Shown in pieces: positions 10,895 through 19,641 of a DNA stretch of 64,000 nucleotides; the stretch's first letter is position 1, and each line of letters opens with the position of its first letter. The position numbers were made by a program, and so were the translations under genes. The stretch covers positions 3,472,001-3,536,000 of the forward strand of contig NZ_AP019007.1 in assembly GCF_009176645.1 (NCBI RefSeq). The letters run 5' to 3'. Below the pieces are notes generated by a model. It did not search any database. It saw only the letters and a program-made list of their open reading frames with translations, and was not told the DNA's origin. Origin of the DNA: Enterobacter oligotrophicus. GTDB taxonomy: Bacteria > Pseudomonadota > Gammaproteobacteria > Enterobacterales > Enterobacteriaceae.

Positions 10895-10906
10895 GTTAGC
10901 GCTAAC
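10895..10906. promoter_or_regulatory. Operator 1 of LacI/GntR-type regulator
   Basis: A perfect 12-base palindrome, GTTAGCGCTAAC, with the central CG typical of LacI/GntR-family operators. It lies 77 bases upstream of the first PTS gene, in the control region shared with the regulator gene at 11041. A related copy lies 35 bases away at 10930. Confidence 0.75.
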
Positions 10907-10929
10907 ACAGTGGTGATGTTAAAATTCTT

Positions 10930-10941
10930 GTTACCGCTAAC
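10930..10941. promoter_or_regulatory. Operator 2 of LacI/GntR-type regulator
   Basis: GTTACCGCTAAC differs from operator 1 at one base and keeps the outer GTTA/TAAC half-sites. The centre-to-centre distance of 35 bases is about three and a half helical turns. The two sites may allow cooperative binding of the divergent repressor. Confidence 0.7.
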
Positions 10942-11040
10942 TTTGTTGCCCATACTTATCATTACTTTGCAGTTGGGCAATGCGCAAAATGCCAAACATC
11001 ATTTACAATGGCTGCCCAGTCAGGCGAAAGGAGGACATCA

Positions 11041-12093
11041 GTGCAGACGTTAGAAGCGGACGATAGCGCGAGAGAAAAACGCAGGAAAAACACCGGTAAA
11101 ATTACGCTCGCTGAAGTGGCAAAACTGGTCGGCGTTAGCACGATGACCGTATCACGCGCGTTACGCATGCCTGAAAAAGTGAATCCTGAACTGCGCACAC
11201 GCATTGAAGCAGCGGTAAGCGAGCTGGGCTATGTGCCAAATCTGCAGGCCCGCAGCCTTGCCTCTGCTGACTCCAGTCTGGTGATGGGTGTGGTTCCTAC
11301 TTTTTCCTCTCCGGGCTTTCTTGCTGTCTCCGAAACACTGCAGACCGTGCTCGCGACCCAGGGCTACAGCATGATGTTTATCGAGTCCGGCCAGGGTGGA
11401 CAGAGTGAAGAAAAAGCGTTTGCGCAGATGCTCGCTTACAACCCGGCTGCTATTGTTCAATTCAATATTGATAACATCAGTAGTTGTTCGCAAATGATAA
11501 GTAACACTGGCGTGCCGGTGGTTGAGATTGGTGCCATCAATCGTGATGCAAGCTGGGTCAGCATTGGTGTTGACTATGCTGCTGCCATCAAAAAGTTGGT
11601 CACATCGCTTGTACAGGCGGGATATAAAAATATCGGCCTGCTTTGCACTGCCTCCAATAACATCATGTTTCGCCAGGTACTGAGCGGTTGGAACAGTGCC
11701 ATGATCTCCATTAACCACTCACCACATCGCGTCGTGACCTCTCATCTCCCTGCAGGCATTACAACCGGTTTAAATCTGCTGGGTGATATTCGTATCACCT
11801 GGCCTGAGTTGGATGCGCTGATTTGCACATCTGATGAAATTGCCTGCGGCTGCATTATGGCCTGCCATGGTGTGGGGCAAAAAGTGCCCGACTCTCTGGC
11901 ACTGGCAAGCCTGAGTGGGGGGACTCTTGCCGCCGTTTGCTCACCGGCTCTGACTGCCGTCGAATTCCCCTGGAGTGAAACGGGAACCCTCGCAGGACAA
12001 ACATTGCTTGAGCTACTGGCGGGTAATTCGACGGATAAATCCATTGAATTGCCATCAACGTTACAAGTTCGCGCCAGCACCAGAAAACAGTAG
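11041..12093 (+). CDS. LacI/GntR-type transcriptional regulator of the double-PTS operon
   Basis: Cytosolic repressor of about 350 residues. The LacI-family helix-turn-helix is at about residues 20-75 (ITLAEVAKLVGVSTMTVSRALR, hinge NLQARSLAS), followed by a sugar-binding periplasmic-protein-like domain. I prefer GTG 11041 over the in-frame ATG at 11008 because AAAGGAGG ends 6 bases before the GTG. The binding domain resembles GntR/IdnR proteins, and the operators nearby have the GTTAnCG core. It is divergent from the PTS/epimerase/transketolase operon and presumably represses it until an intermediate accumulates. Confidence 0.9.
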   Translation: MQTLEADDSAREKRRKNTGKITLAEVAKLVGVSTMTVSRALRMPEKVNPELRTRIEAAVSELGYVPNLQARSLASADSSLVMGVVPTFSSPGFLAVSETLQTVLATQGYSMMFIESGQGGQSEEKAFAQMLAYNPAAIVQFNIDNISSCSQMISNTGVPVVEIGAINRDASWVSIGVDYAAAIKKLVTSLVQAGYKNIGLLCTASNNIMFRQVLSGWNSAMISINHSPHRVVTSHLPAGITTGLNLLGDIRITWPELDALICTSDEIACGCIMACHGVGQKVPDSLALASLSGGTLAAVCSPALTAVEFPWSETGTLAGQTLLELLAGNSTDKSIELPSTLQVRASTRKQ

Positions 12094-12211
12094 TGCGGGT
12101 AAGATATTTATTGATTTGTTATCCCGCCAAATACGGCAGGATAACTATTGGTCACTGGGCGTCGGCATGAGAGTGCGCCGGGCTGATTCACTCTGTTGAT
12201 AACATCTCAGC

Positions 12212-13191
12212 CTACTGCAGATTTTTCTCCTTCAGGAATTTACTCACCAAATCAGCAATCTGCACATTATTTAAATCAGAGAACGGGAAGTGGGTATTCC
12301 CTTTGATTCCCACTTCTGGCAGATGCGTCACCGTCATATCCCCGCCATGCTTGTTCACCACATCACGCCACTCGCGAGCCATCGCCAGACGTACGCGCCA
12401 GCTGTCCAGCGCAGGCATGGCTACCGGTTTATCCGGAATGTTATCGCCGTAAATAATCAGAATCGGGATTTTGGTCAGTGCCATAAATTGTTCCATTGAC
12501 ACAGGCTCACCCTTCAGCGTGTCAAATGCGCCTGGCATAGGAGCAGGGAGTTCTTTTTCCGGGAAGACAAAGCTGCTTCCTGGCTCGAAGGCGACAATGG
12601 CTTTGACCTTGTCATTATTCATCGCCGTGTACCAGCCTGGTCCACCACCCTGAGAGTGGGTGACGAGGATAGCCGGGCCGGATTTATCCATGACGGCTGA
12701 CATCGCATCAGAGATGACATTGATATCAAACGGCCCGGTATTTGGGGTCATTTGACGGAAAAACTGGTTCAACGCTTCTTTGTCGTGAGAAAACTGAACG
12801 CCCTTAAAATACTCTGGCCATACGCCAACGCGGAACTGGTTGAACCACATTTGTTCATCCGGTTCAGGCGTAACAGTACCTTCTACCGTCGTGCGCCCGG
12901 CGCTGCTGATCGACAAGATAAGTTGAGAACCCGCGCCGTGCAGCATCACGATAGGGTATTTATCGGATTCTCCGGGATTTGGTAGAACACAGAGGCATGA
13001 TCGCCATGATAAGTTTGGCCAGCAGAATCCAGCGGCTTTTTCGCGTCAAATGTTCCTGGTGCGGTGATGATGGTGTCACCAGCAGAAAAACTTCCCTGTT
13101 CCTGAATGATCAGCGGCTCGGCGTATATCGACTGAACCACCAGACCACCCGCCATCACGCAGATAACCAGCGTTTTTAAGATTGTCTTCAA
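12212..13191 (-). pseudogene. Broken secreted alpha/beta hydrolase
   Basis: Two overlapping frames together form one exported esterase-like protein. 12946-13191 encodes the signal peptide (MKTILKTLVICVMAGG) and the N-terminus, and stops after ENPINTLS. Inserting one base after the codons for ENP restores DKYPIVMLHGAG, which joins the second frame (12212-12949) at its oxyanion motif HGAG. Directly after HGAG about 30 codons expected before a YLVDQQRR-like strand are missing, and remains of that strand lie out of frame. The nucleophile Ser (THSQGG) and the C-terminal His (NTHFPFSD) are still present. At least two lesions make this a pseudogene unless the second frame is translated separately, which would lack a signal peptide. 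Confidence 0.8.
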
Positions 13192-13298
13192 GATTACATT
13201 CTCTGTTATGTTTGCCGTTCAATCATATCTGAGTTGTTAGTGTTAATTATTTAACACCCCTGATTGCCCTTATTTGGCAGACTCATGAATGCGGACGA

Positions 13299-13883
13299 TT
13301 AACTGCGCATTGTCTCTAACCAACTGGTGACCGTTTCAGTGGTTCTTCGCTCCTGGTCGCATTCAATGACGAGCGGTTTTTCCCGACGCGCAGTTGGGGC
13401 GAGACGGGTAAGGATGTCGTCGCTGTCTCCTTTACCGTAGCCACCGTGAGTCATGAAGGGGATCAGTAATTTGCCCGCAAGGTTGTGGCTGCTGAGAAAT
13501 GCTCGCACTACAGGCGGCACGCTGGTCCCCCAGATCGGAAAGCCTAAATACACGGTCTCGTAGCGTGAGATATCTGCAACGCTATTTTTTAATGCCGGTT
13601 TTACGCCTCGCTCACGCTCATTTTTCGCCTGTTCAACGGTCTGAAAATAGTCTTCCGGATAAGGCGTAGCCGGTTCGATTTCAAACAGATCGGTATTCAG
13701 GCTGCGGTGAATGACGCCCGCAATGACTCGTGTATTTCCGCTGCGGGAAAAGTACGCCACCAGAACACGGCTTTTACCCTGCACGTTTACGGTTCCGGTC
13801 GCAGCTGATGTCAAAGAAACGTTCGCCAGCGTGAGCCCGGCAAGTGCGGTAATTAACATTCTGCGATTGGGAGCATGCTCCAT
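13299..13883 (-). CDS. Exported flavodoxin-like protein with twin-arginine-type signal
   Basis: Protein of 194 residues with an N-terminal export signal (PNRRMLITALAGLTLA, then SAATG) and a flavodoxin fold; the FMN phosphate loop is YFSRSGNTR (about residues 45-53), and LGFPIWGTSVPP is the second flavin loop. The twin Arg before the hydrophobic stretch suggests export folded with FMN by the Tat system. Start ATG 13883 has AGGAGT 7 bases upstream and overlaps the end of the decarboxylase gene (13853-14461) by 31 bases. A role as reductase or electron carrier in the periplasm is likely but unproven. Confidence 0.8.
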   Translation of the reverse strand: MEHAPNRRMLITALAGLTLANVSLTSAATGTVNVQGKSRVLVAYFSRSGNTRVIAGVIHRSLNTDLFEIEPATPYPEDYFQTVEQAKNERERGVKPALKNSVADISRYETVYLGFPIWGTSVPPVVRAFLSSHNLAGKLLIPFMTHGGYGKGDSDDILTRLAPTARREKPLVIECDQERRTTETVTSWLETMRS

Positions 13884-14461
13884 AATCCACTCCTATTGTT
13901 TGCGAGCGCCTGCTGCAGCGCCTTTTCAGCTCGCGTTGCTGCATCACTTTCGCCATGTTCACGCAGAACCTGTGCCAGTTGGCGTAGCTGCGCTGCCGTC
14001 AGGCCGACCCGCATGCTGGCTCGCGTATGTGATAGCAGTTGTGGTTCAACACCCGGCGTGGCAGCTAATGCACCAACCGTTGCCAGCTCGCGGCTTTGCC
14101 AGTCAAGGTTATCGCGGGCGAAAATGTCGCCGAACAGATGCGTTTGCAGGAATAGGTTAATGACCGGGGCAAAATCAAACAGCAGGCCCAGGACGGGAGT
14201 GCCTGAGATTTTTGTCTGGTTTGCGATACCGACACGGCGAAGCTCATCCCCGACAGGGATCGGGGCAACGGGTTCTTTACCCTCAACGTCTTTGATACCA
14301 CGTTGTTTACGTGCTTCGACGACCTTCATCAGTTCGCTAAGTGCATTCAGGCTACGGGGGAAGCCCGTATAGGCATAAAGCTGGACGAGAATCTCTTTGG
14401 TTTCGTTTATCGTGAGTCCTGCGTCAAGACCCTGATTCAGGGCCGCATTCAGCTTATTCAT
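13853..14461 (-). pseudogene. Carboxymuconolactone decarboxylase family protein, 5'-truncated
   Basis: The frame of 202 residues contains two AhpD/CMD-like repeats (NETKEILVQLYAYTGFPRSLNAL and LDWQSRELATVGALAATPG). Family members that I know carry a signal peptide and some 50 residues before the motif GDMxxLxxALxxGLDAGLT; here the frame begins exactly at the Met of that motif and the sequence upstream is the coding region of a different gene on the opposite strand. I therefore read it as the 3' part of a truncated gene. It has lost its original promoter and signal; residual translation as a cytosolic protein is possible. Confidence 0.65.
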
Positions 14462-14824
14462 CTGACTGATGAACAGATTGCTAAATTACCTTTTGCCTTG
14501 TATCGCCAGGGCTACGAGTACTACTGGAAAACCCACGCCCACCCGAACTCCACGTTTAAATACACCACCAGCAGTCTTCTGGATTTGATGAGCTTTGACG
14601 TAACGAACCATATCAATCTCATCAATAAACCGCTGCTGATGATTGCCGGTACAAAAGCGGATACGCTCTATATGACTGAAGATGCGTTTGCGAAAGCCAC
14701 CGGTACGAAGGACAAAGAACTCTTCCTGATCGATGGCGCTACTCATATCGAGACGTATTGGGTGCCTGAATACGTTGATAAGGCTTTGCAAAAGTTAGAC
14801 GTCTTCTTCGATAAGAATATTTAA
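14462..14824 (+). pseudogene. 3' remnant of an alpha/beta hydrolase (YcjY/DLH-like)
   Basis: About 120 codons on the plus strand read LTDEQIAKLPFALYRQGYEY and onward to a C-terminus with the acid strand KPLLMIAGTKADTLY and the catalytic His in DGATHIETYW, the normal end of an alpha/beta hydrolase of the YcjY/dienelactone hydrolase type. The N-terminal half with the nucleophile Ser is missing. An in-frame extension to 14303 is only the antisense of the decarboxylase gene. The remnant meets the truncated decarboxylase head to head at 14461/14462. Confidence 0.75.
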
Positions 14825-14835
14825 ACTTCCGCAGC

Positions 14836-14868
14836 CATGTTGGCCAGCGCTGAACGCTGGCCAACATG
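14836..14868. repeat. Strong hairpin after the hydrolase remnant
   Basis: Perfect 14-base arms, CATGTTGGCCAGCG (14836-14849) and its complement (14855-14868), with a 5-base loop, 12 bases after the stop of the hydrolase remnant. No T run follows on either strand, so its role as a terminator is uncertain; it may have been the 3' end structure of the former gene. Confidence 0.65.
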
Positions 14869-14922
14869 TTGAGAATAACGGATGGTGAGGAGAAGATAAC
14901 CCGGTCTGAATGGATAGGCTTT

Positions 14923-14937
14923 ATGAATGAAATTCAT
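14923..14937. promoter_or_regulatory. LysR-type box (copy 1)
   Basis: ATGAATGAAATTCAT is a palindrome of the form ATGAAT-N3-ATTCAT and fits the LysR T-N11-A rule. The same palindrome occurs at 21786. No intact LysR gene adjoins it; it may be the leftover operator of the decayed hydrolase/decarboxylase cluster. Confidence 0.5.
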
Positions 14938-14987
14938 AGGCCCGCTCAGGATCTTCCAATCCGACTAAAGGAGGGATGGGTCGGACA

Positions 14988-15542
14988 TTAATCTCGCGAC
15001 AGGTCTATTAACCTTTGTGCTGCCTGTAGATCTGCCAGGGTATCGATATCGTGAGTAATACCGTAATCCGACAGGAAAATATCTTTAGCCTCTTCCCCTT
15101 GTCGCGCGCGTCTCACGATTTCTTTTGCTCCCGTATCACCAGAAAGGGCGAGTAATTCAGCACGGTGTTCCTGCCGGAATCCTACCGGATGGCCCGAATA
15201 ATTCTGGTAGTGAGGCACGACTATTGAAGATTCTTCGAGCTCTGCGGCGACGCGTTGCAATGATGAGGGCTGAATTAAGGGAAGGTCGGCTGGCAGAATT
15301 AGCCATCCTGGGGCCTGAAGTGTGGCGTGAACGCCAAGAGAAATAGACTTGCCCATGCCGCAAGTTCCGCCTTCAGGGCAAACCAGATACCATCTTAGAT
15401 TCGCGGTTTCGACAGCCTGTATCACATGCTCCAGAACCGACTTGCCGTTGAGCAGCGCGGCGAGTTTATGTGTACAGCCTCCGGAGCTGAGAAAGCGCTC
15501 CCCACGCCCGGCAGCGAGGATCAGGACGACGGGGGCAGGCAT
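14988..15542 (-). CDS. MocA/MobA-like molybdenum cofactor nucleotidyltransferase
   Basis: Cytosolic NTP transferase of 184 residues. The nucleotide-binding start VVLILAAGRGERF, the KSISLGV loop, the metal-site LPADLPLIQP and GHPVGF match the MocA (CTP:molybdopterin cytidylyltransferase) group. It overlaps the end of paoD by 22 bases and ends the pao operon. PaoABC needs the cytosine dinucleotide form of the molybdenum cofactor, so a dedicated MocA-like enzyme next to it makes sense. Cytidylyl rather than guanylyl transfer is inferred from context only. Confidence 0.82.
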   Translation of the reverse strand: MPAPVVLILAAGRGERFLSSGGCTHKLAALLNGKSVLEHVIQAVETANLRWYLVCPEGGTCGMGKSISLGVHATLQAPGWLILPADLPLIQPSSLQRVAAELEESSIVVPHYQNYSGHPVGFRQEHRAELLALSGDTGAKEIVRRARQGEEAKDIFLSDYGITHDIDTLADLQAAQRLIDLSRD

Positions 15543-16480
15543 GACGCCTCCTCCTGATGGAGACGTACAGAGGCGACCTCAGCCAGTACGGAGAGTGCCA
15601 GAGTATGGGCATCACGGGCTTTGGGGAATATCCCGATAGGCGCGCTGATCCGCTCTGTTTCCTCCTTGCACCACCCCAGCTCGTGGAGCTTTTGCAGACG
15701 TAAAGTGTGGGTTCGATAGCTACCCAGCGCGCCGAGATAAAAGGGTTTCGCCTCGCGCGCAGCCTGCAGCACTGGCAGCTCTCGGGTGAGATCATGGCAC
15801 AGCAAAATGACCGCCGTGTCGGCATCTATCTGCGCGCTGGCTGAGGCCGGAAAAAGGTCGAAGATATGGCTGTCATAGCCTGTTGCCGCCGCAAGGCTGG
15901 CGGTCGCCTGTGCTTCAAGAGAGCGCCCGTAAATTATCAGCCTTACGCAAGGTCTGAACCCCACCTCAAAGCCATTGAGATGCCAACCTGTTCGGGTTTG
16001 CGCGGGCAGGCACTCAAGCGATTGTGCCTGGGGATCGTAGCGCAGGCCCGCCGGTTTTCTTTGTTCCAGGCGGTTCAGCACGGCAAGAAGGGGCCGTGGT
16101 GATCGCAGCTTATGGAGCGCCAGCGTGATCCCGCCACCACAGGGCAGAACAATGTCGAACCACGGTGAACCCTCGCCATAGCGAATTTCGCGATCGCGAC
16201 CGGATTCCATCACCTCGAGGGCTTCAAAAGCGGTGGCGGCCTCCACGCAACCCCCGGAGACGAAACCGCAGTAGCGGCCATCTTCCCGCACCACCATTTG
16301 CGCCCCGAGCTGTCGCGCCGCGCCGCCGCGTATCTCAACCAGCGTCACCAGCACCGCCGCTTTACCGGACATCAGCGCCTCCACCGCGAAACGCAGAATG
16401 GCCCGGCGGTCATCGGTAAGAAACGCCTGCTCCGGCTTATGCCAGCGCTTGTCATCGGTGTCAAAAATCGAACAGGACAT
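15521..16480 (-). CDS. paoD: Molybdenum cofactor insertion chaperone PaoD (XdhC family)
   Basis: Cytosolic chaperone of 319 residues (E. coli PaoD 318) that binds the molybdenum cofactor, helps its sulfuration and inserts it into PaoC. The XdhC/CoxI N-terminal domain is visible (AVLVTLVEIRGGAARQLGAQM, then GFVSGGCVEAA and LPCGGGI), followed by a Rossmann C-terminal domain (LGALGSYRTHTLRLQ). It follows paoC after 9 bases. Confidence 0.92.
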   Translation of the reverse strand: MSCSIFDTDDKRWHKPEQAFLTDDRRAILRFAVEALMSGKAAVLVTLVEIRGGAARQLGAQMVVREDGRYCGFVSGGCVEAATAFEALEVMESGRDREIRYGEGSPWFDIVLPCGGGITLALHKLRSPRPLLAVLNRLEQRKPAGLRYDPQAQSLECLPAQTRTGWHLNGFEVGFRPCVRLIIYGRSLEAQATASLAAATGYDSHIFDLFPASASAQIDADTAVILLCHDLTRELPVLQAAREAKPFYLGALGSYRTHTLRLQKLHELGWCKEETERISAPIGIFPKARDAHTLALSVLAEVASVRLHQEEASCLPPSS

Positions 16481-16489
16481 TGTCCCTCC

Positions 16490-18688
16490 TTAAACCACAT
16501 CCGGCAGCTTATCGAGCAGCTTATCCAGGGTGATGGGGTAATCCCGTACCCGGACACCGGTGGCGTTGTAAACCGCATTGGCGATAGCCGCGCCCACGCC
16601 GCACAGGCCCAGCTCACCGACACCTTTGGCCTTCATCGGGGAGGAGATGGGGTCGGTATCATCCAGGAAAATCACCTCCTGTTGTGGAATATCCGCATGG
16701 ACCGGCACCTCATACCCCGCCATATCATGATTAACGAAGTAACCCAAACGGGTATCCACGGCCAGCTCCTCCATCAGTGCTGCGCCTATTCCCATAGTCA
16801 TTGCGCCAATGACCTGACTGCGGGCGGTTTTCGGATTCAGGATGCGTCCTGCAGCACACACGGCGAGCATACGCCGGACCCGAACTTCTCCCGTCGCGCT
16901 ATGCACGCCGACCTCTACAAAATGCCCGGCAAAGGTCGACTGCTGGTACTCCTTGCTGAGTGTGTCGAACTCAATGCTCTCTTCCGCCGTCAACCTGCCG
17001 CCAGAGGTGGCCTCACGTAGCGTAGCGCTGCGGGTACCGCTGGTAATCTTGCCGTCGGCAAATTGCGACTGCTCAGGATCAAACCCGACTGCCGAGGCAA
17101 TCATCTCGCGAAGTTTCACACAGGCGGCGTAAACGCCGGAGGTGGAGGTATTCGCGCCCCATTGTCCGCCAGAACCCGCAGAAACCGGGAAACGGGAATC
17201 GCCGAGGTGAACCGCAACCTGCTCCAGCGGTATGCCAAGCATTTCCGCCGCTGTCTGGGCGAGAATGGTGTAGCTGCCGGTACCAATGTCGGTCATGTCT
17301 GTTTCCACGGTAACGGTACCGTTTTGCTCAAGGTGAACTCGCGCGCCGGATTTTTCGAGCAGATTATTACGAAAGCCCGCCGCGACGCCGACGCCGACCA
17401 ACCACTCACCATCGCGCACCTGTCCGGGTGTGGCATTGCGCTGCTTCCAGCCAAATTTATCCGCTCCGGTACGTAAGCACTCGATGAGCTGACGGCGCGA
17501 GAAGCGGCGTGTCGGATTAGCGGGATCAACCTGAGTGTCATTCAGGATGCGAAACTCGACGGGATCAATGCCTGCTTTTTCCGCCAGCTCATCTATCGCG
17601 ATTTCAAGCGCCATCAGACCGGGGGCTTCGCCGGGCGCACGCATGGCGTTCCCTTCCGGCAAATCAAGCGTGGCGAGCCGCAGGCCGGTATGACGATTTG
17701 CCCCGGCGTAAAGGAATTCGCTTTGCTGCACCGCCGTTTCCGGCGTGCCGCCGGGGAGGTTTCCGGACCAGCTTTCATGTGAGATAGCGGTGATTTTCCC
17801 GCTCTGGTCGGCACCGATACGCAGGTGCTGAAGGGTGGCGGGGCGGTGCGTGGTGTTATTGGGAATAGTGGGGCGGGGGAGCATCACTTTCACCGGGCGT
17901 TTTACCGCACGGGCGGCGAGGGCCGCCAGCAGTGCATCGCTTCTCAGGAACAGCTTGCCGCCAAACCCTCCGCCGATGTACGGGGAGATAATACGCACAT
18001 TCTCCACGGGCACTTTTAGCGTTTTCGCCAGATCGGTGCGGCACCAGTCAATCATCTGGTTTGAGGTCCACACCGTGACCTTATTGCCCTCCCAGATGGC
18101 CATCGAGGCGTGCGGCTCCATCGCCATATGACTCTGATCGGGGGTGGTGTAGGTGGCATCAATTTTCACCTCTGCAGAGGAAAACGCGCCGTCGAAATCA
18201 CCGACGTTTTTGTCGGGCGTATCTTCCGGCGGCTGACTGACAGACGGTTTCTCATCCGCAAGTGAGTAAGACCCTCTCTCGCGGCGATAGTGTGTCTGTA
18301 CCAGCGAGGCCGCCGCCCGCGCCTGTTCGAAGGTCTCTGCCACCACCAGCGCGATGGTCTGATGGTAGTGCTCAATCGTGGGGCCGCCTAACAGGCTGGC
18401 GGTGTTTTTGTCGCCTTTTCCAAGTGCCCCGGCGTTATTCGCGGTGATCACTGCCAGCACGCCCGGTGCTTTCTGCGCGGCTTCCGTATCAAGGGCGGTG
18501 AGCCGTCCTTTGGCAATGGCAGAGCCGACGATATAGCCATAGGCTGCGTTGGGCGCTTCCTCATGCCATTCGTAGGCGTAGCGTGCCGTACCGGTCGTTT
18601 TCAACGCACCATCGATGCGGTCATGGGGACGCCCGATGACCTTCAACTGATCGATCGGGTTTTCCCCTGCAGGTTTATCAAATTTCAT
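16490..18688 (-). CDS. paoC: Periplasmic aldehyde oxidoreductase, molybdenum-binding subunit PaoC
   Basis: Large catalytic subunit of 732 residues, the same length as E. coli PaoC. It belongs to the xanthine oxidase family and oxidises aromatic aldehydes to acids. Visible cofactor and active-site elements are [23 protein letters not shown], the [11 protein letters not shown] stretch and the catalytic Glu in [12 protein letters not shown] close to the C-terminus. It carries no signal and travels with PaoA through Tat. The start overlaps paoB by 4 bases (ATGA). Confidence 0.95.
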   Translation of the reverse strand: MKFDKPAGENPIDQLKVIGRPHDRIDGALKTTGTARYAYEWHEEAPNAAYGYIVGSAIAKGRLTALDTEAAQKAPGVLAVITANNAGALGKGDKNTASLLGGPTIEHYHQTIALVVAETFEQARAAASLVQTHYRRERGSYSLADEKPSVSQPPEDTPDKNVGDFDGAFSSAEVKIDATYTTPDQSHMAMEPHASMAIWEGNKVTVWTSNQMIDWCRTDLAKTLKVPVENVRIISPYIGGGFGGKLFLRSDALLAALAARAVKRPVKVMLPRPTIPNNTTHRPATLQHLRIGADQSGKITAISHESWSGNLPGGTPETAVQQSEFLYAGANRHTGLRLATLDLPEGNAMRAPGEAPGLMALEIAIDELAEKAGIDPVEFRILNDTQVDPANPTRRFSRRQLIECLRTGADKFGWKQRNATPGQVRDGEWLVGVGVAAGFRNNLLEKSGARVHLEQNGTVTVETDMTDIGTGSYTILAQTAAEMLGIPLEQVAVHLGDSRFPVSAGSGGQWGANTSTSGVYAACVKLREMIASAVGFDPEQSQFADGKITSGTRSATLREATSGGRLTAEESIEFDTLSKEYQQSTFAGHFVEVGVHSATGEVRVRRMLAVCAAGRILNPKTARSQVIGAMTMGIGAALMEELAVDTRLGYFVNHDMAGYEVPVHADIPQQEVIFLDDTDPISSPMKAKGVGELGLCGVGAAIANAVYNATGVRVRDYPITLDKLLDKLPDVV

Positions 18689-19641
18689 GCCTGAGCCCTC
18701 GCTTCTGTCAGTACGGAGGCAAGCGTTCGCTTCGCCAGCAGGAGTTTGAAGGTGTTTTCAGCGGTGGGATGGGCGCTGGCGAACAGCGTGTTATACACGG
18801 CCTGCGTTCCCTGGGACAGCTGAGCGTCCGCAGCCTCAACGCGCCAGGGCTTATGCGCTACTCCGCCCAGCGCTATGCGCCCGCTGCCGTCTGGCTGGAT
18901 GATCGCCGCGACCGAAACCAGAGCAAAGGCATAAGAGGCGCGATCGCGCACCTTGTGGTAGATATGTTTCCCGCCGAGCGGCGGAGGTAACGTCACCGCA
19001 ACGATAAGCTCACCGGGCAGAAGGGCGGTTTCAATGTGTGGCGTTTTCTCCGGCGGCCGATAAAAATCAGCAAGCGTAATACTGCGCGACTTTCCCTCCG
19101 GCGTGATGGTTTCCACCATCGCATCCAGCAACCGCATCGCAACCGCCATATCACTTGGATGAGTGGCAATGCAGGCTTCGCTTGTACCTACTACCGCATG
19201 CTGCCGGCTAAAGCCTTCAAGCGCCGCGCAGCCGCTGCCGGGCAGGCGTTTATTGCACGGCTGATTGGTATCGTAAAAGTAGGGGCAGCGCGTACGCTGA
19301 AGCAGATTACCGGCAGTAGTAGCCTGATTACGTAACTGGCCAGACGCGCCAGCGAGCAGGGCGCGGGAGAGTACACCATAATCGCGGCGCACGCGTTCGT
19401 GGGCAGCCAGATCGGTGTTTCGCACCAGCGCGCCAATGCGCAGGCCACCCGCGTCGGTCGCTTCAATCTTGTCCAGTCCGAGCCCGTTCACGTCAATAAG
19501 GTGTGTAGGGGTTTCAATTTCTAACTTCATCAGATCCAGCAGGTTGGTGCCACCGGCGATAAATTTTGCGCCTGGAACCTGCTGAGCGCTGAGCGCCGCC
19601 TCGGCCGGAGTATTCACTCGTTCATAGGTAAACGCCTTCAT
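18685..19641 (-). CDS. paoB: Periplasmic aldehyde oxidoreductase, FAD subunit PaoB
   Basis: FAD-binding subunit of 318 residues, identical in length to E. coli PaoB. The FAD loop is [14 protein letters not shown] (about residues 26-39). The insertion [20 protein letters not shown] carries cysteines that in E. coli PaoB hold an extra [4Fe-4S] cluster. It passes electrons from the molybdenum site towards the acceptor. It overlaps paoA and paoC by 4 bases at each end, showing tight translational coupling. Confidence 0.95.
   Translation of the reverse strand: MKAFTYERVNTPAEAALSAQQVPGAKFIAGGTNLLDLMKLEIETPTHLIDVNGLGLDKIEATDAGGLRIGALVRNTDLAAHERVRRDYGVLSRALLAGASGQLRNQATTAGNLLQRTRCPYFYDTNQPCNKRLPGSGCAALEGFSRQHAVVGTSEACIATHPSDMAVAMRLLDAMVETITPEGKSRSITLADFYRPPEKTPHIETALLPGELIVAVTLPPPLGGKHIYHKVRDRASYAFALVSVAAIIQPDGSGRIALGGVAHKPWRVEAADAQLSQGTQAVYNTLFASAHPTAENTFKLLLAKRTLASVLTEARAQA

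Noticed and set aside
14303..14461. N-terminal extension of the alpha/beta hydrolase remnant
   Set aside because: This part is the exact antisense of the decarboxylase-like gene and has no hydrolase-like sequence; the real remnant starts at 14462.
16298..17020. 240-codon plus-strand frame opposite paoC/paoD
   Set aside because: Shadow of the high-GC pao genes, which are intact and clearly recognisable on the other strand.
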